This document shows positions 18,693 to 28,664 of a DNA stretch of 64,000 bases, piece after piece; within the stretch, counting starts at the first letter, position 1; each line of letters begins with the position of its first letter. This DNA comes from Helicobacter sp. NHP19-003 (lineage in GTDB: Bacteria > Campylobacterota > Campylobacteria > Campylobacterales > Helicobacteraceae). Where the stretch lies: NCBI RefSeq assembly GCF_019703305.1, contig NZ_AP024814.1, positions 1,054,001 to 1,118,000 on the forward strand. Reading direction: 5' to 3'. The notes under the pieces were generated by a model. The model did not search any database and had not been told where the DNA came from. It saw nothing but the letters and a program-made list of their open reading frames with translations. The position numbers and the translations under genes were made by a program.

Positions 18693-18896
18693 TTAAGAAG
18701 CCTTAAAAGCCTTGTTGATTTCTACGGGAGAAAATAAGCGATCGCCCTGCCTACCCTTCTCTTTAGAAACTTTTGTTTGGCACGCATGGGCATCAACACC
18801 AAAGATAACGCTCTGTATCTCTTGCCACAAATTAAGGTGATGGACTTGTAAAAACTCCCAGCCATTTAAATGGGAGTGCAAATATGCAATTTTCAA
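18693..18896 (-). pseudogene. Truncated BglII-like restriction endonuclease
   Basis: 67-residue frame beginning at TTG 18896 (TTGA overlap with the methyltransferase stop), reading KIAYLHSHLNGWEFLQVH then NLWQEIQSVIFGVDA, KTKVSKEKG-like QTKVSKEKG and LFSPVEINKAFKAS before a stop. This resembles the N-terminal third of BglII-type endonucleases, which begin with a His-Leu-Asn-Gly segment and continue KxSKEK and YSPxxxNKxF. Family members are about 200 aa or more, and nothing recognisable follows. Inferred to be an inactive remnant of the cognate restriction enzyme. Confidence 0.55.
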
Positions 18897-19780
18897 TAAA
18901 CCCCCAATCCGCGCCACTCCTCTGGTATGCGTGCTACGCTGTCGTTTTTGGGGGTGTAAATTTCTTGATCCATTTCACGCCATTTAAGCGTATCTTTAAA
19001 AAAATCCAACACCCTCTCTCTAGCGATTTGGCAATACAGCTCTTCTTTTTCTACACAGAGGGCTTTCCTACCATTTTTAAGCGCACTGATTAGGGTTGTG
19101 CCTACACCTCCAAAGGGATCTAAAACACGCTCCCCTGGATTGCTTAAAGCTAAAATTAGGCGATCAACCAATTCTATGGGGAATTGGCAAGGGTGGGCGG
19201 TCTTTTCCACATGGTTGCTTTTGACATTGACAATGTCCCAAATTTGGCATTCCCAATCTTTAGCCACAATCTCCCACACATCTGCCGGATTCTTGCCCCT
19301 TGGGTTGCCCGAGAGCTGTCCTTTTTTAGCTCCCTTAAAGTGGCGCTTGCCCGGATATTTGGCGGGGACACGCACGCTGTCTAAATTAAAGGTGTAAGAA
19401 TCGCTCTTACTAAACCACAAAATGCTTTCATAGCGGCCACTAAATCTAAGCTTGGAGTGCAAACCATGCCCAAATTTCCAAATGATGCGGTTTCTCAGTC
19501 TAAAGCCCAAATCTTTAAATAAGGGATAAAAACAAATGTCTAAGGGATAGATTTCTTTATCTTTGACAAAATTACCCACTTGCCACGCCACACTCCCCCT
19601 CTCTTTAAGTACCCTTTTTAGCTCTTTTAACACAGGTTCAAACTCTCTTAAATAGGCGTTTAAACTCTTGGTCTTTTCATAGTCCTTGCCCACATTATAA
19701 GGGGGTGAAGTGATGATGAGATCAAAGCTAGAGTCTTCTATTTGTGCCAAGATATCCGAAATAGAGCCATTGAGAATCAT
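18893..19780 (-). CDS. Type II DNA methyltransferase, probably N4-cytosine
   Basis: 295 aa, beta-class order: motif IV TSPPY at residues 24-28 near the N-terminus and AdoMet motif I DPFGGVGTT at 221-229 near the C-terminus. SPPY rather than DPPY favours N4-cytosine methylation, as in M.BglII. The target-recognition region lies between, with RGKNPADVWEI as a common feature of this family. It appears intact, whereas the overlapping downstream endonuclease is truncated, so it is now probably a solitary methyltransferase that may mark the genome and influence expression. The recognition site cannot be read from sequence. Confidence 0.9.
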   Translation of the reverse strand: MILNGSISDILAQIEDSSFDLIITSPPYNVGKDYEKTKSLNAYLREFEPVLKELKRVLKERGSVAWQVGNFVKDKEIYPLDICFYPLFKDLGFRLRNRIIWKFGHGLHSKLRFSGRYESILWFSKSDSYTFNLDSVRVPAKYPGKRHFKGAKKGQLSGNPRGKNPADVWEIVAKDWECQIWDIVNVKSNHVEKTAHPCQFPIELVDRLILALSNPGERVLDPFGGVGTTLISALKNGRKALCVEKEELYCQIARERVLDFFKDTLKWREMDQEIYTPKNDSVARIPEEWRGLGVY

Positions 19781-19812
19781 ACCAAATTCCTTGTATCCAT
19801 TAACCCTTCATT

Positions 19813-19958
19813 TTACACACAATACGCTTGGATACCTTGGTGGACTTGATCGAGCTAGTACTTGGGCGTATTCCAACAAAGTTCGTTAATTCTAGGGCAC
19901 CACAACGGCGTGTCAATCACAAACAAAAGGCCATGCAAAAATTTAAAGATTTGTCACT
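19813..19958 (-). pseudogene. Possible degraded coding remnant
   Basis: The minus strand between recG-side genes reads QIFKFLHGLLFVIDTPLW then CPRINELCWNTPKY, an internal TAG (19855-19857), and LDQVHQGIQAYCV before TAA at 19813. The composition looks protein-like, but there is a stop at both ends and one in the middle and no start. I do not recognise the family. It may be the residue of another gene lost from this variable locus. Confidence 0.3.
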
Positions 19959-19978
19959 CGCCTAAACAAGCCCTATCA

Positions 19979-20857
19979 TCAATCTGCCTTAGTGGGGGCG
20001 AGTTGTTTGAGGGCTTTACACCCCTTGCCATTGCCTAGGCCACAAGCTTTTTTGTAATACGCCAAAGCCTTGTTTGTGTCTTTAGCCACGCCATAGCCGT
20101 TGGTGTAGGCGATGCCCAAGTTGAAATAAGCCCCAGCACTGCCCGCGTTTGCGGCTTTTTGGAAGTATTCCAAAGCTTTTGCATAGTCCTTGGTAACGCC
20201 CTCCCCCTTAGCATACGCCATGCCTAGCCCGAGGTAACCCGCACCATACCCCAATTTCACGGCTTTTTGGAGGTATTGCACCGCTTTAACGCTATCCTTA
20301 GCAACCCCCTCGCCATCTTGATACATCATGCCTAAATTGTAATCAGCCTGAGCACTCCCCATCTTGGCGGCTCTTTGGAAGTATTCTAGGGCTTTGGCGT
20401 AGTCTTTGCTAACCCCATAGCCCCTTTTATACATCGTGCCTAGATTGTTGTAAGCCCCATTATCCCCCATCTTGGCGGCCTTTTGGAAACATTGCAAGGC
20501 TTTAGAATAATCTTTTAAGACCCCCTCGCTCTTGGCGTACATGATCCCTAGATTGTTGTACGCCTTAGCACTCCCCATGTCTGCGGCTTTTTTGTAATAA
20601 TCTAGGGCTTTTGCGTAGTCTTTCGCCACGCCATAGCCGTAATTATACATGTAGCCCAGTCCATTATACCCCCGAGAATCCCCCATTTTAACGAGCTTTT
20701 TCCAGTAAATGAGGGATTGGTTATAGTCGTTGTGCTTGTGGTGGGATTTTGCCAGTTCATAGTACTCGTCCGCTTGGCTCTTGGCATGGCAAACCCCGAC
20801 CGCCATTGTGAGGGCAAGTACAGCCCCCCCCACACCCTTATAAAATGCGACCAACAT
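19979..20857 (-). CDS. Secreted Sel1-like repeat protein
   Basis: 292 aa: signal peptide (ending VCHA-KSQ) followed by about six 36-residue Sel1-like repeats of the form AKALEYFQKAA...GSAxAYxNLGxMYxxGxGVxKDY. This is the Hcp-like family, but the repeats lack the paired cysteines that make disulfides in H. pylori Hcp proteins. Only the last unit keeps a pair (KACGLGNGKGC). The frame extends upstream to 21037, but AAAGGGG precedes the ATG at 20857 and the signal peptide begins there. A G8 tract (20824-20831) lies in the signal-peptide codons. Confidence 0.88.
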   Translation of the reverse strand: MLVAFYKGVGGAVLALTMAVGVCHAKSQADEYYELAKSHHKHNDYNQSLIYWKKLVKMGDSRGYNGLGYMYNYGYGVAKDYAKALDYYKKAADMGSAKAYNNLGIMYAKSEGVLKDYSKALQCFQKAAKMGDNGAYNNLGTMYKRGYGVSKDYAKALEYFQRAAKMGSAQADYNLGMMYQDGEGVAKDSVKAVQYLQKAVKLGYGAGYLGLGMAYAKGEGVTKDYAKALEYFQKAANAGSAGAYFNLGIAYTNGYGVAKDTNKALAYYKKACGLGNGKGCKALKQLAPTKAD

Positions 20858-21090
20858 AGACACCCCTTTATTTTGTTGATGTGATGCGATAGGGCACAGC
20901 CACAGCACAGCAAACGCCAAGCCCTCAAGACAAAGCCCTAAAAACGCCATTAAAACATGACTAAAAAAACGCATTGTAACATTTTTGTACTTGCGCTTGT
21001 GTGTGGCGTAAAAAGTTACCAAAAAACCTAAAAACACCCCTTATATTCTCATTATTAACTAAAAATAAGATTTCATTAACTTTAGAGTGT

Positions 21091-21096
21091 TATAAT
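21091..21096 (+). promoter_or_regulatory. -10 element of hugZ, with nearby Fur-like AT-rich site
   Basis: TATAAT 34 nt before the hugZ ATG. Just upstream the sequence TTATATTCTCATTATTAA (21041-21058) includes ATTATTA, one half of the H. pylori iron-Fur consensus, with a weak second half. Iron repression is known for hugZ in H. pylori. Binding here is inferred. Confidence 0.45.
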
Positions 21097-21129
21097 GGTG
21101 CGCCTTTTAATAAAAACAAGGAGTTTTAT

Positions 21130-21987
21130 ATGGATTTGCAGTTTATCCTAAAACACATGAACGAAAACCATGTGAAAGACATGGAAGCCTTGCTTGCCAA
21201 ATTCGGACAAATCAAGGATGCAGTGGATGTGCATTTAAAAAACGCCACAACAGAGTTTATCGAGATCGCCTACAAAATCAAAGAGGGGGCACAAGAGCAA
21301 ATCCAAAAGATCGACTACCCCGCTAAAGTGGCTGAGATGAAGGACATCAAGGACGCGATCATCGAGCTTTGCAAGTCCATCCCACAAACCACAGACATCA
21401 AGGGCGTACAAGAGGATTTAGAAAAATTTAGAGACAGCTTTAGCAGCGTGTGCATCGCCAGCCTTAGCTCCGAAAATGAAGTCATTTGCTCTTACAGCGC
21501 ACTTCTCTTTGATGAGCACGAGGGGCATAAACATTTTTACATTTATGTGAGCGAGGTCGCCGAGCATTTCAAAAGCCTTAAGGCACACCCAGACAATGTA
21601 GAAATCATGTTCTTAGAGGACGAAGCAAGCGCAAAATCGCCCATTTTACGCCGCCGTTTGCGTTATAGGACAAAATTGCACTTCATTGAAAGGGGCGAGG
21701 AGTTTGACCGCGTGTATGACAACTTCTTGGCCAAACACGGCAAAGGACGGGGCTTAGAAACCATCCGCCACATGCAGGACTTCCATTTGATTAAATTAGA
21801 GTTTGTCAAAGGGCGCTTTGTCAAAGGTTTCGGGCAGGCTTATGACATTGATGCACACGGGCACATCTCTTATGTCGGGGCGAAGGGCAATCCCCACACC
21901 AAAGGACACCCTCACGGGGCAAATCCGCATGGCGCAAGCGTGCATAGCGAGCATCCCCACGGACACGGCGGACACCCCCACGCCTAA
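21130..21987 (+). CDS. hugZ: HugZ haem oxygenase with extended His-rich tail
   Basis: 285 aa. It degrades haem for iron acquisition and has the split-barrel fold of the pyridoxamine phosphate oxidase-like family. Strong similarity to H. pylori HugZ throughout: HMNENHVKDMEALLAKFGQ, YIYVSEVAEHF, VEIMFLEDE, RLRYRT, FIERG and FVKGFGQAYDI. H. pylori HugZ has about 250 residues and ends soon after the NPH motif that supplies the haem-ligand His. Here the NPH is followed by about 30 more residues, HPHGANPHGASVHSEHPHG and HGGHPHA, giving ten His in the tail. AAGGAG precedes the ATG at 21130. The frame runs open further upstream without coding character. Confidence 0.95.
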   Translation: MDLQFILKHMNENHVKDMEALLAKFGQIKDAVDVHLKNATTEFIEIAYKIKEGAQEQIQKIDYPAKVAEMKDIKDAIIELCKSIPQTTDIKGVQEDLEKFRDSFSSVCIASLSSENEVICSYSALLFDEHEGHKHFYIYVSEVAEHFKSLKAHPDNVEIMFLEDEASAKSPILRRRLRYRTKLHFIERGEEFDRVYDNFLAKHGKGRGLETIRHMQDFHLIKLEFVKGRFVKGFGQAYDIDAHGHISYVGAKGNPHTKGHPHGANPHGASVHSEHPHGHGGHPHA

Positions 21988-22018
21988 AGCCCCCGTTTGT
22001 CGCTAAACAAGCCCTTGA

Positions 22019-22052
22019 AGCGCACCTCCATCGGGTGCGTGGCTTAATTTTG
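22019..22052 (+). terminator. Probable rho-independent terminator after hugZ
   Basis: CGCACC (22021-22026) pairs with GGTGCG (22034-22039) over a short loop, followed by GGCTTAATTTTGTCTTT. It lies 30 nt after the hugZ stop and before rpsB. The T-run is interrupted, so the strength is uncertain. Confidence 0.5.
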
Positions 22053-22160
22053 TCTTTATTCTTTTCACGCTAGAATAGACACTTGCTTTATGCAAAATCA
22101 CACACGCCCCGCCTTAGAGTGTTTTTAGGGAGCGTGGTGGCAAACTTTAAGGAGTTAAGT

Positions 22161-22943
22161 ATGATCACAATGAAGGATTTATTAGAGTGTGGGGTGCATT
22201 TTGGGCACCAAACTAGGCGCTGGAACCCCAAAACAGCCCGCTTTATCTTTGGTGTGCGTAAAAACATCCACATCATTGATTTGCAAAAAACCTTGCGCTA
22301 TTTCCGCTACACATATAACATTGTCCGCGATGCGAGCGCAGAGGGCAAAACGATCATGTTTGTAGGCACAAAAAAGCAAGCCAGCGATGCACTCAAAGAG
22401 TATGCCATGCAAGTCAATGTCCCCTATGTCAATTACCGCTGGCTGGGGGGCATGCTGACAAATTTTAGCACCATTAGAAAATCCGTACGCAAGCTAGAAA
22501 TCATGGAGGAAATGGAGAGCAGCGGGCAGATCGACCTGCTTACCAAAAAAGAAAAGCTCATGATTTTACGCAAAAAAGAAAAGCTTGAGAAGTATTTAGG
22601 TGGCGTGCGCCACATGAAAAAAATGCCCGACATGATGTTCATCGTGGATGTGGTGAAGGAAAAAATCGCGGTGGCTGAGGCGCGCCGCCTTGGCATCCCC
22701 ATCATCGCCCCCCTAGACACGAATTGCGACCCCGATTTGGTGGATTACCCGATCCCGGGTAATGACGATGCGATCCGCTCCATTGGTCTATTCTGTAAAG
22801 AAATGGCAGAGGCGATCACAGAGGGGCGTGAGCTTGTGGGGCGCAGTGAGGAAGCACTCGAAGAAGTGGAGGCGGCTAGTGAAGCCGAAAAAGAGGAGAT
22901 CCTAGAGGAAATCGTTCAAGAAGAGGGGGTAGAAAATGAGTAA
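22161..22943 (+). CDS. rpsB: 30S ribosomal protein S2
   Basis: 260 aa. Begins [20 protein letters not shown] with the family signatures [31 protein letters not shown] and [20 protein letters not shown]. The C-terminus is acidic ([20 protein letters not shown]). The frame is open to 22083, but AAGGAG stands before the ATG at 22161 and S2 homology starts there. It overlaps tsf by 8 nt. Confidence 0.98.
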   Translation: MITMKDLLECGVHFGHQTRRWNPKTARFIFGVRKNIHIIDLQKTLRYFRYTYNIVRDASAEGKTIMFVGTKKQASDALKEYAMQVNVPYVNYRWLGGMLTNFSTIRKSVRKLEIMEEMESSGQIDLLTKKEKLMILRKKEKLEKYLGGVRHMKKMPDMMFIVDVVKEKIAVAEARRLGIPIIAPLDTNCDPDLVDYPIPGNDDAIRSIGLFCKEMAEAITEGRELVGRSEEALEEVEAASEAEKEEILEEIVQEEGVENE

Positions 22944-23997
22944 TGTCAGTGCTGCACAAGTCAAACAACTAAGAGAAATGACAGATGCGCCCATGATGGA
23001 TTGCAAAAAAGCCCTTGTGGAGTGTGGAGCGGATTTAGACAAGGCAGTCGCCTACTTGCGTGAAAAGGGCTTGAGTAAGGCGATCAAAAAGGCCGATCGT
23101 GTAGCCAGCGAGGGCGTGGTGGCTTTAGCCATAGAGGGCAACAACGCCACCATGCTAGAGATCAATAGCGAAACCGACTTTGTGGCTAAAAACGACCACT
23201 TTAAAGCCCTTGTGGCAAAATCCCTAGAGCTTGCCAAAGACAAACAACCCAAAGACGCTAGAGAGTTGTACCAGCTCCAAATTGAGGGGCAAGCTTACGA
23301 GTCTTATCTGCACGCTGCAGTCGCTAAGATTGGGGAAAACATCGTGGTGCGCCGCCTAGCTTGCGTGCAAGCGGGGGCAAACGAGGTGTTAAATGGCTAC
23401 TTGCACGCCAACCACCGCGTGGGTGCGATCATTAAAATCGCACACAACAACCCCGCTAACACCGATAAGTTGCGTGAGTTAGCCCGCCACATCGCCATGC
23501 ACGCTGCCGCCATGAAACCCGTAGTGTTGGATTACAAAGCCTTTAGCCCCGATTTCATTGCTAAGGAAAAATTAGCTTTAGTGGCGGAACTTGAAAAGGA
23601 AAACGAAGAAGCCAAACGCTTAGGCAAGCCCCTTAAACACATCCCCACCTATGTGAGTAAAGCTGAGCTTACGGCGGACATTTTGACCCAGCAAGAAGAG
23701 GCCTATAAACAGGAATTAAGGGATCAGGGCAAACCTGAGAAAATCTTTGACAAGATCATCCCCGGCAAAATGGAACGATTCATCGCCGACAACACGCTGC
23801 TAGACCAACGCTTGACCCTACTCGGGCAATTCTTTGTGATGGACGATAAAAAGACCATCCAGCAAATTTTAGACGAGAGAAGTGCACAGACCAACGATCA
23901 AATCCACATTGTGGAGTATATCCGCTTTGAAGTGGGCGAGGGGATTGAAAAGAAAAGTGAGGATTTTGCAGCCGAAGTGGCGGCACAAATGAAATAA
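22936..23997 (+). CDS. tsf: Elongation factor Ts
   Basis: 353-aa guanine-nucleotide exchange factor for EF-Tu. The N-terminal UBA-like region has [19 protein letters not shown]. The signature [17 protein letters not shown] follows, then two core subdomains and [15 protein letters not shown] at the C-terminus. It is translationally coupled to rpsB by overlap, with metK starting 9 nt downstream. Confidence 0.98.
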   Translation: MSNVSAAQVKQLREMTDAPMMDCKKALVECGADLDKAVAYLREKGLSKAIKKADRVASEGVVALAIEGNNATMLEINSETDFVAKNDHFKALVAKSLELAKDKQPKDARELYQLQIEGQAYESYLHAAVAKIGENIVVRRLACVQAGANEVLNGYLHANHRVGAIIKIAHNNPANTDKLRELARHIAMHAAAMKPVVLDYKAFSPDFIAKEKLALVAELEKENEEAKRLGKPLKHIPTYVSKAELTADILTQQEEAYKQELRDQGKPEKIFDKIIPGKMERFIADNTLLDQRLTLLGQFFVMDDKKTIQQILDERSAQTNDQIHIVEYIRFEVGEGIEKKSEDFAAEVAAQMK

Positions 23998-24006
23998 GGG
24001 GGGCTT

Positions 24007-25155
24007 ATGGGCTCTTATCTTTTCACCTCTGAGTCGGTGACAGAGGGGCATCCGGACAAAATGGCAGACCAGATCAGCGATGCCGTTTTAGACTACATCA
24101 TTGAGCGGGACAAAAACGCCCGTGTGGCGTGTGAGACTTTACTAGCCAATGGGTTTTGTATCATCACGGGCGAGCTGAAAACCAGCATCTACGCTCCCAT
24201 GCAAGAGATCGCAAGGGGTGTGGTCAAAGACATCGGCTACACCGATGCGCTCTATGGCTTTGACTACCGTAGTGCAGCGGTGCTCAATGGGATCGGCGAG
24301 CAAAGCCCCGACATCAATCAGGGGGTGGACCGCGAAGATGGAGAAGTGGGGGCAGGCGATCAGGGCTTGATGTTTGGTTACGCTTGCGATGAAACCCCCC
24401 AATACATGCCCCTAGCCATTAGCCTCGCGCACGCCATCACTTTGGGGCTAGCCACGGCACGCAAGAGCGCAACCTTGCCCTTTTTGCGCCCCGATGGCAA
24501 GGCGCAGGTGACGATCCGCTATGAGGACGACAAACCCGTAGGCATCGACACGATCGTGGTGTCTACGCAACACTCCCCCGAAGTGGATCAAAAGCACCTA
24601 AGAGAAGCGGTGATTGAGGAAGTGGTGTATAAAGTCCTGCCCCAAGAGTTTTTAAACGACAACATCAAGTACCACATCAACCCCACGGGCAAGTTTGTCA
24701 TCGGCGGACCGCAAGGCGATGCAGGCTTGACGGGGCGTAAGATCATCGTAGACACCTATGGGGGCTCTTGTCCGCATGGGGGCGGAGCGTTTAGCGGCAA
24801 AGACCCCTCTAAAGTGGACCGCAGTGCGGCCTACATGGCACGCTACATTGCAAGAAATTTAGTGGCAAGTGGGGTGTGCAAGAGGGCGACTGTGCAGTTG
24901 GCCTATGCGATCGGCATTGTGGACCCCGTGTCTGTCTACATCAACACCCACCACACCAGCATTTATAACCCCCAAGACCTTGAGGCGTGCGTGCGCACAC
25001 TCTTTAAACTCACCCCAAAGGGGATCATTGAGAGTTTAGATTTACTGCGCCCCATTTACCGCAAAACCGCTACTTACGGGCATTTTGGACGGGAGGATTT
25101 TAGTTGGGAGAAAACCGACAAAGCCTCAGCGATCGCTGACTTCTTGAGCAAGTGA
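24007..25155 (+). CDS. metK: S-adenosylmethionine synthetase
   Basis: 382 aa. It makes AdoMet from methionine and ATP, the methyl donor for the methyltransferases in this window. Begins [20 protein letters not shown]. The ATP-binding [12 protein letters not shown] and the phosphate-loop signature [19 protein letters not shown] are present. AAGGGGGG precedes the ATG. Probably in one transcript with rpsB-tsf. Confidence 0.98.
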   Translation: MGSYLFTSESVTEGHPDKMADQISDAVLDYIIERDKNARVACETLLANGFCIITGELKTSIYAPMQEIARGVVKDIGYTDALYGFDYRSAAVLNGIGEQSPDINQGVDREDGEVGAGDQGLMFGYACDETPQYMPLAISLAHAITLGLATARKSATLPFLRPDGKAQVTIRYEDDKPVGIDTIVVSTQHSPEVDQKHLREAVIEEVVYKVLPQEFLNDNIKYHINPTGKFVIGGPQGDAGLTGRKIIVDTYGGSCPHGGGAFSGKDPSKVDRSAAYMARYIARNLVASGVCKRATVQLAYAIGIVDPVSVYINTHHTSIYNPQDLEACVRTLFKLTPKGIIESLDLLRPIYRKTATYGHFGREDFSWEKTDKASAIADFLSK

Positions 25156-25179
25156 TTAAATTTTTTAGATTTTAGGGAG

Positions 25180-25255
25180 TGGTGGAGTGTAGGGGGATCG
25201 AACCCCTGACCTCAACGCTGCCAGCGTTGCGCTCTCCCAGCTGAGCTAACACCCC
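25180..25255 (-). tRNA. tRNA-Ala (anticodon GGC), CCA encoded
   Basis: On the minus strand the gene runs from GGGGTGTTAGCTC (5' end at 25255) to ACACTCCACCA (3' end at 25180). The acceptor stem GGGGTGT/ACACTCC has one G-T pair. The anticodon stem CAACG/CGTTG holds loop CTGGCAG, so the anticodon is GGC. The T-arm is AGGGG-TTCGATC-CCCCT. 76 nt including the encoded CCA. Confidence 0.95.
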
Positions 25256-25296
25256 AAAAGCGGACATTATAGCATAACTTTTATTAAAATGCAAGT

Positions 25297-25992
25297 CTAG
25301 TCATTGAGTCCGTGGTAGTGTTTTTGGTACTCGGCTTGCATGTCCTGCTCTAATTTGGCGTACCAGTCTATGCTTAAATCGGGCGTAAAGGCGGGCATCA
25401 ACACCATGCGTAGGTGCGTGGCGTGCGATTCTATGGGCTTGGTGTTAAAAATTTTGCGGGTGTTGAGTAAGAGTATGGGCTGGATTTTTAAATGCAGCTT
25501 CTCCGCCAAAACCTTAGCCCCCGGCTTGAAGGGCAGGAATTTTTCTGTGCCCCGGCTCCTAGTGCCCTCGGGGAAGATCACCAAAGGGCGGCCTTGCTCT
25601 AGCTTTTCTTTGGCAATTTTAAGCAAAGATGCAAGTCCACGCCGATCCTCTCTGTCGATGAGAATCATTTCTGGAGTTTTGAGCGCATAGCCATAGTAGG
25701 GGATGTCGCCCAACTCTTTCTTAGCGACCCAGCAGATGTTGCGGGGGTGGTAGGCTTCTAGACAGATGATGTCAATGATGCTTTGGTGGTTGAGTACAAT
25801 CAAATCCGCGCTCAAATCAAACTCCCCGATTTTCTCTAAAGGCGCATTGACCAAAAAGAAAAAAGAGCGACACCACTTGCGGGTTTGGCGGGAGTTGTTG
25901 TGTTTACGGGTTAGAAAGTTCATTAAAATGATGAAGCCCAACCCCAAACCCACGACCAAGAGCGCATAAATGCCCCGAATTTTACTCCACAT
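25297..25992 (-). CDS. plsC: 1-acyl-sn-glycerol-3-phosphate acyltransferase
   Basis: 231 aa. It adds the second acyl chain to lysophosphatidic acid at the inner membrane. Catalytic HX4D motif is NHQSIID (His69, Asp74), and the substrate motif FPEGTR lies at 140-145. One N-terminal transmembrane segment (about 8-27). It overlaps the upstream BatD-like gene by 11 nt. The order plsC, membrane protein, ctpA matches the H. pylori HP1348-HP1350 block. Confidence 0.95.
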   Translation of the reverse strand: MWSKIRGIYALLVVGLGLGFIILMNFLTRKHNNSRQTRKWCRSFFFLVNAPLEKIGEFDLSADLIVLNHQSIIDIICLEAYHPRNICWVAKKELGDIPYYGYALKTPEMILIDREDRRGLASLLKIAKEKLEQGRPLVIFPEGTRSRGTEKFLPFKPGAKVLAEKLHLKIQPILLLNTRKIFNTKPIESHATHLRMVLMPAFTPDLSIDWYAKLEQDMQAEYQKHYHGLND

Positions 25993-27076
25993 CTTCTTTC
26001 CTCACCCAACCGATTTTTTCATCATCTGTCATGATCTTGTAATATTTGGCGTGTTCACCTATGATTTTGACATGCAAGGCTTCTTTAGGGATGGCTAGCA
26101 AAGTGGAGTTTTGTGTGGGTAAGATTTTAATCGCCGCTTGCGCCCTTAAAATCCCTGTGCGGTAGGTAGAAAGGATATTCCACAGCAAAACCCCCACGAG
26201 TAAAATAGCCACGACCAACGCCGTATTTTTGTAACTAGTGAGAAAATAGCACACCACCACTACGAGCAACAAAGCCATTAAAAAGATGTTTGAAAAGAGC
26301 AATAAATTGTTTTTGGGCTTTAGGTTGCTCTGTGTGCTGACACTCTCTTCAATGGGAATTAAAGAAAAATGCAATTCTTTAAATTGCGCCTCTTGCAAGG
26401 AAAAATAATTAAAGGAGAGGCTTTGCAGGCTCTTTGGCACAATGCAATAATAAACTCCACTGGCATCGTCTGTGCCTAAATGGCTGCTCTCAAAGCCTTG
26501 TTTGAATCCGCCGGGGATTTTAAAATCCTCTAAATTTGCGCCTCTTGTTTGCAACTCAAGGACTAAAATATTGTTGGCGTTGTCGTATTCCTTGACCTTG
26601 TAGCCCGTAACGCTAAAGTCGTTTGCGACCACGCCCGCATAGTTGGGGTGTGCCGAGAGATCGAGCACCTGCAGAGGGATGGCGGGGGCACTGGATTTAT
26701 CCAAATAGCCTTGATCTTGCACGAAGGCACTCACTCTAAGGGCGGGGATGGTCGCCTTCGTACCCAAAATTTTATAGCTGTAGGTTGCGCTGTAGCTGTC
26801 TGTACCCGAAGCGACCCAGTTGGGGGTGAAGTTCAAGCGTTTGAGTTTTTTAGGATCGGGCAAGTTCTCTAATTCCGCCCCTAAAAATTTGGCCTTAGAG
26901 AAAAGCATTAAATTGTATTGTACGCTGATTCTTTGCCCCACATACACGGGCTTACCGGTGAGTTCTTGTAAATCTGCTACCTTGACATACACGACCTTAG
27001 CCCGTACTTCCTCGCCCTGCAACCCCACTAAAAAAAGCAGAAAACTTAGAAAATAACGCGCTAGCCCCGCCCTCAC
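25982..27076 (-). CDS. BatD-like membrane protein with C-terminal SH3-like domain
   Basis: 364 aa: signal peptide (1-21), a periplasmic region resembling BatD oxygen-tolerance proteins ([16 protein letters not shown]), two transmembrane segments (about 255-276 and 283-303), then an SH3-like domain ([20 protein letters not shown]...[11 protein letters not shown]). It matches in position the uncharacterised H. pylori gene between plsC and ctpA. The SH3-like end suggests peptidoglycan or protein binding, but its sidedness depends on the membrane topology. Function unknown. Confidence 0.8.
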   Translation of the reverse strand: MRAGLARYFLSFLLFLVGLQGEEVRAKVVYVKVADLQELTGKPVYVGQRISVQYNLMLFSKAKFLGAELENLPDPKKLKRLNFTPNWVASGTDSYSATYSYKILGTKATIPALRVSAFVQDQGYLDKSSAPAIPLQVLDLSAHPNYAGVVANDFSVTGYKVKEYDNANNILVLELQTRGANLEDFKIPGGFKQGFESSHLGTDDASGVYYCIVPKSLQSLSFNYFSLQEAQFKELHFSLIPIEESVSTQSNLKPKNNLLLFSNIFLMALLLVVVVCYFLTSYKNTALVVAILLVGVLLWNILSTYRTGILRAQAAIKILPTQNSTLLAIPKEALHVKIIGEHAKYYKIMTDDEKIGWVRKEDVE

Positions 27077-27082
27077 AAACGC

Positions 27083-28462
27083 CTACTTATGCGCACTCTC
27101 TTTGTTGGGGGCGGTCAGAATATCCCAAACTTTTAGGGTGTCGATGGCGGTTTTTAGTTGGATATCCGCATTGATGTCTTTTTGGGTGATGGGTTTGCTT
27201 TCTTTGTCCTCAACTTTTTTGCCATGTTCGTGTTTCTTACTTTCGGATTTGCTGTTTAGGGATTGTAATTCTTGTTCCAAGTGGTGTTTTAAATCCGCCT
27301 CTTTAATGCTGAATTTGCTTTCATCTTGGGGGACATTGCCCGGATACACCACAATATCGGGCTTGATCCCCACAGCTTGGATCGTGCGCCCGCTGGGCAA
27401 ATAGTAGCGGGCGATGGTGATCTTGATCGCCTCATCCCTGCCCACGGGGAAAGTGGTTTGCACGCTGCCCTTGCCAAAGGTGCTCTCCCCGATGATGACA
27501 GCGCGTTTGTGATCTTGCAGGGCCCCTGAAACAATCTCGCTCGCACTGGCTGTGCCGGCGTTGACTAAGACGGCTATGGGTAAGTTAGGGTAGGGGGCTT
27601 TACCATTAGCTCTGTACTCAATGTCCTCGGTTTTCACCCGCCCTTTTTGCGACACGATGATGCCATGCTTGATGAAGAGATTAGACAAGTCAATGGCTTG
27701 GTTTAAAAGCCCACCTGGATTTGAGCGTAAGTCTAACACAATGCCTTGTAGGTCTTTGGCTTTGCTTAGCTCAGTGAGCACGCCCCTGACCACATTGCGG
27801 TCGAACGAATTGACTCGGACGTATAAATAGTGTGTGCCCTCGATCTTTTTGGCGTGTACGGATTTGATCTTGATGATGTCGCGCAACATTTTCACCACAA
27901 TGGGTTTAGACTCGGATTTACGCACCAAAGTGAGCTCAATGGGGGTTTTGGGCTTGCCACGCATGAGATTGACGGCGTTGTCGATGCTCATATTGATCGT
28001 GCTTTCTTGGTTGATTTTTAAAATGACATCTCCCGCTTTGATCCCGGCCCTAAAGGCGGGGGTGTCGTCCAATGGGGCGATGACCGTGAGCGCTCCATCG
28101 CGAATGCCCACAGTGATGCCCAGCCCGCCAAATTCGCCCTCTGTTTGGGCTCTAAAGTCCCTAAATTTCTTGGGTGTTAAGTAGGAGGAGTGCGCATCTA
28201 AATTTGTCATTAAGCCATCGATGGCCTTGTCCACAATGTCGTTGATGCTGACTTCATCCACATAGTAGCGTTCCACTTGCTCCACCACATTGGAGAATTT
28301 TTTTAAGGCATTGAGCCGCTCTTGGGTCGTGGGTTTGTTGCTCTTTTTAAAGGTTTTGCTGTGTGCGGTGTTTTGTGCCACTTCATCCTGTGGCAGATTA
28401 TGCGCCACGAGCCACACACTCAAAATAGACGAAACAAGCCCCATTATAAAATATCTATTCAT
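27083..28462 (-). CDS. ctpA: Carboxyl-terminal processing protease (S41)
   Basis: 459-aa periplasmic serine protease of the CtpA/Prc family. Signal anchor at 1-22, PDZ domain about 112-185 (GGLGITVGIRDG...LTLVRK), and catalytic domain with DLRSNPGGLLNQA, Ser306 in GTASASEI and Lys331 in FGKGSVQ. The C-terminal region is Lys/Glu/His-rich. In Gram-negatives these enzymes trim lipoproteins and cell-wall factors. The start lies 286 bp from the first hof gene, which is divergent. Confidence 0.95.
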   Translation of the reverse strand: MNRYFIMGLVSSILSVWLVAHNLPQDEVAQNTAHSKTFKKSNKPTTQERLNALKKFSNVVEQVERYYVDEVSINDIVDKAIDGLMTNLDAHSSYLTPKKFRDFRAQTEGEFGGLGITVGIRDGALTVIAPLDDTPAFRAGIKAGDVILKINQESTINMSIDNAVNLMRGKPKTPIELTLVRKSESKPIVVKMLRDIIKIKSVHAKKIEGTHYLYVRVNSFDRNVVRGVLTELSKAKDLQGIVLDLRSNPGGLLNQAIDLSNLFIKHGIIVSQKGRVKTEDIEYRANGKAPYPNLPIAVLVNAGTASASEIVSGALQDHKRAVIIGESTFGKGSVQTTFPVGRDEAIKITIARYYLPSGRTIQAVGIKPDIVVYPGNVPQDESKFSIKEADLKHHLEQELQSLNSKSESKKHEHGKKVEDKESKPITQKDINADIQLKTAIDTLKVWDILTAPNKESAHK

Positions 28463-28664
28463 CGTGTCCCTTATTGTTCAATTCACATGAAAAGCACCAT
28501 TGTACCCAAAACTAAGCAATTTTACAACTAGTCCACGCAAACCCCAAGCCCATGCATTGATCCAAAGCTTAAAGCCATCGGGGGGCTTGGTTACTTTGTG
28601 TAGCGTTCTCTTTATTTACAAGGCATGGGTGCAAGTTTGGCACAACTTTAACAGACTTTCTACT

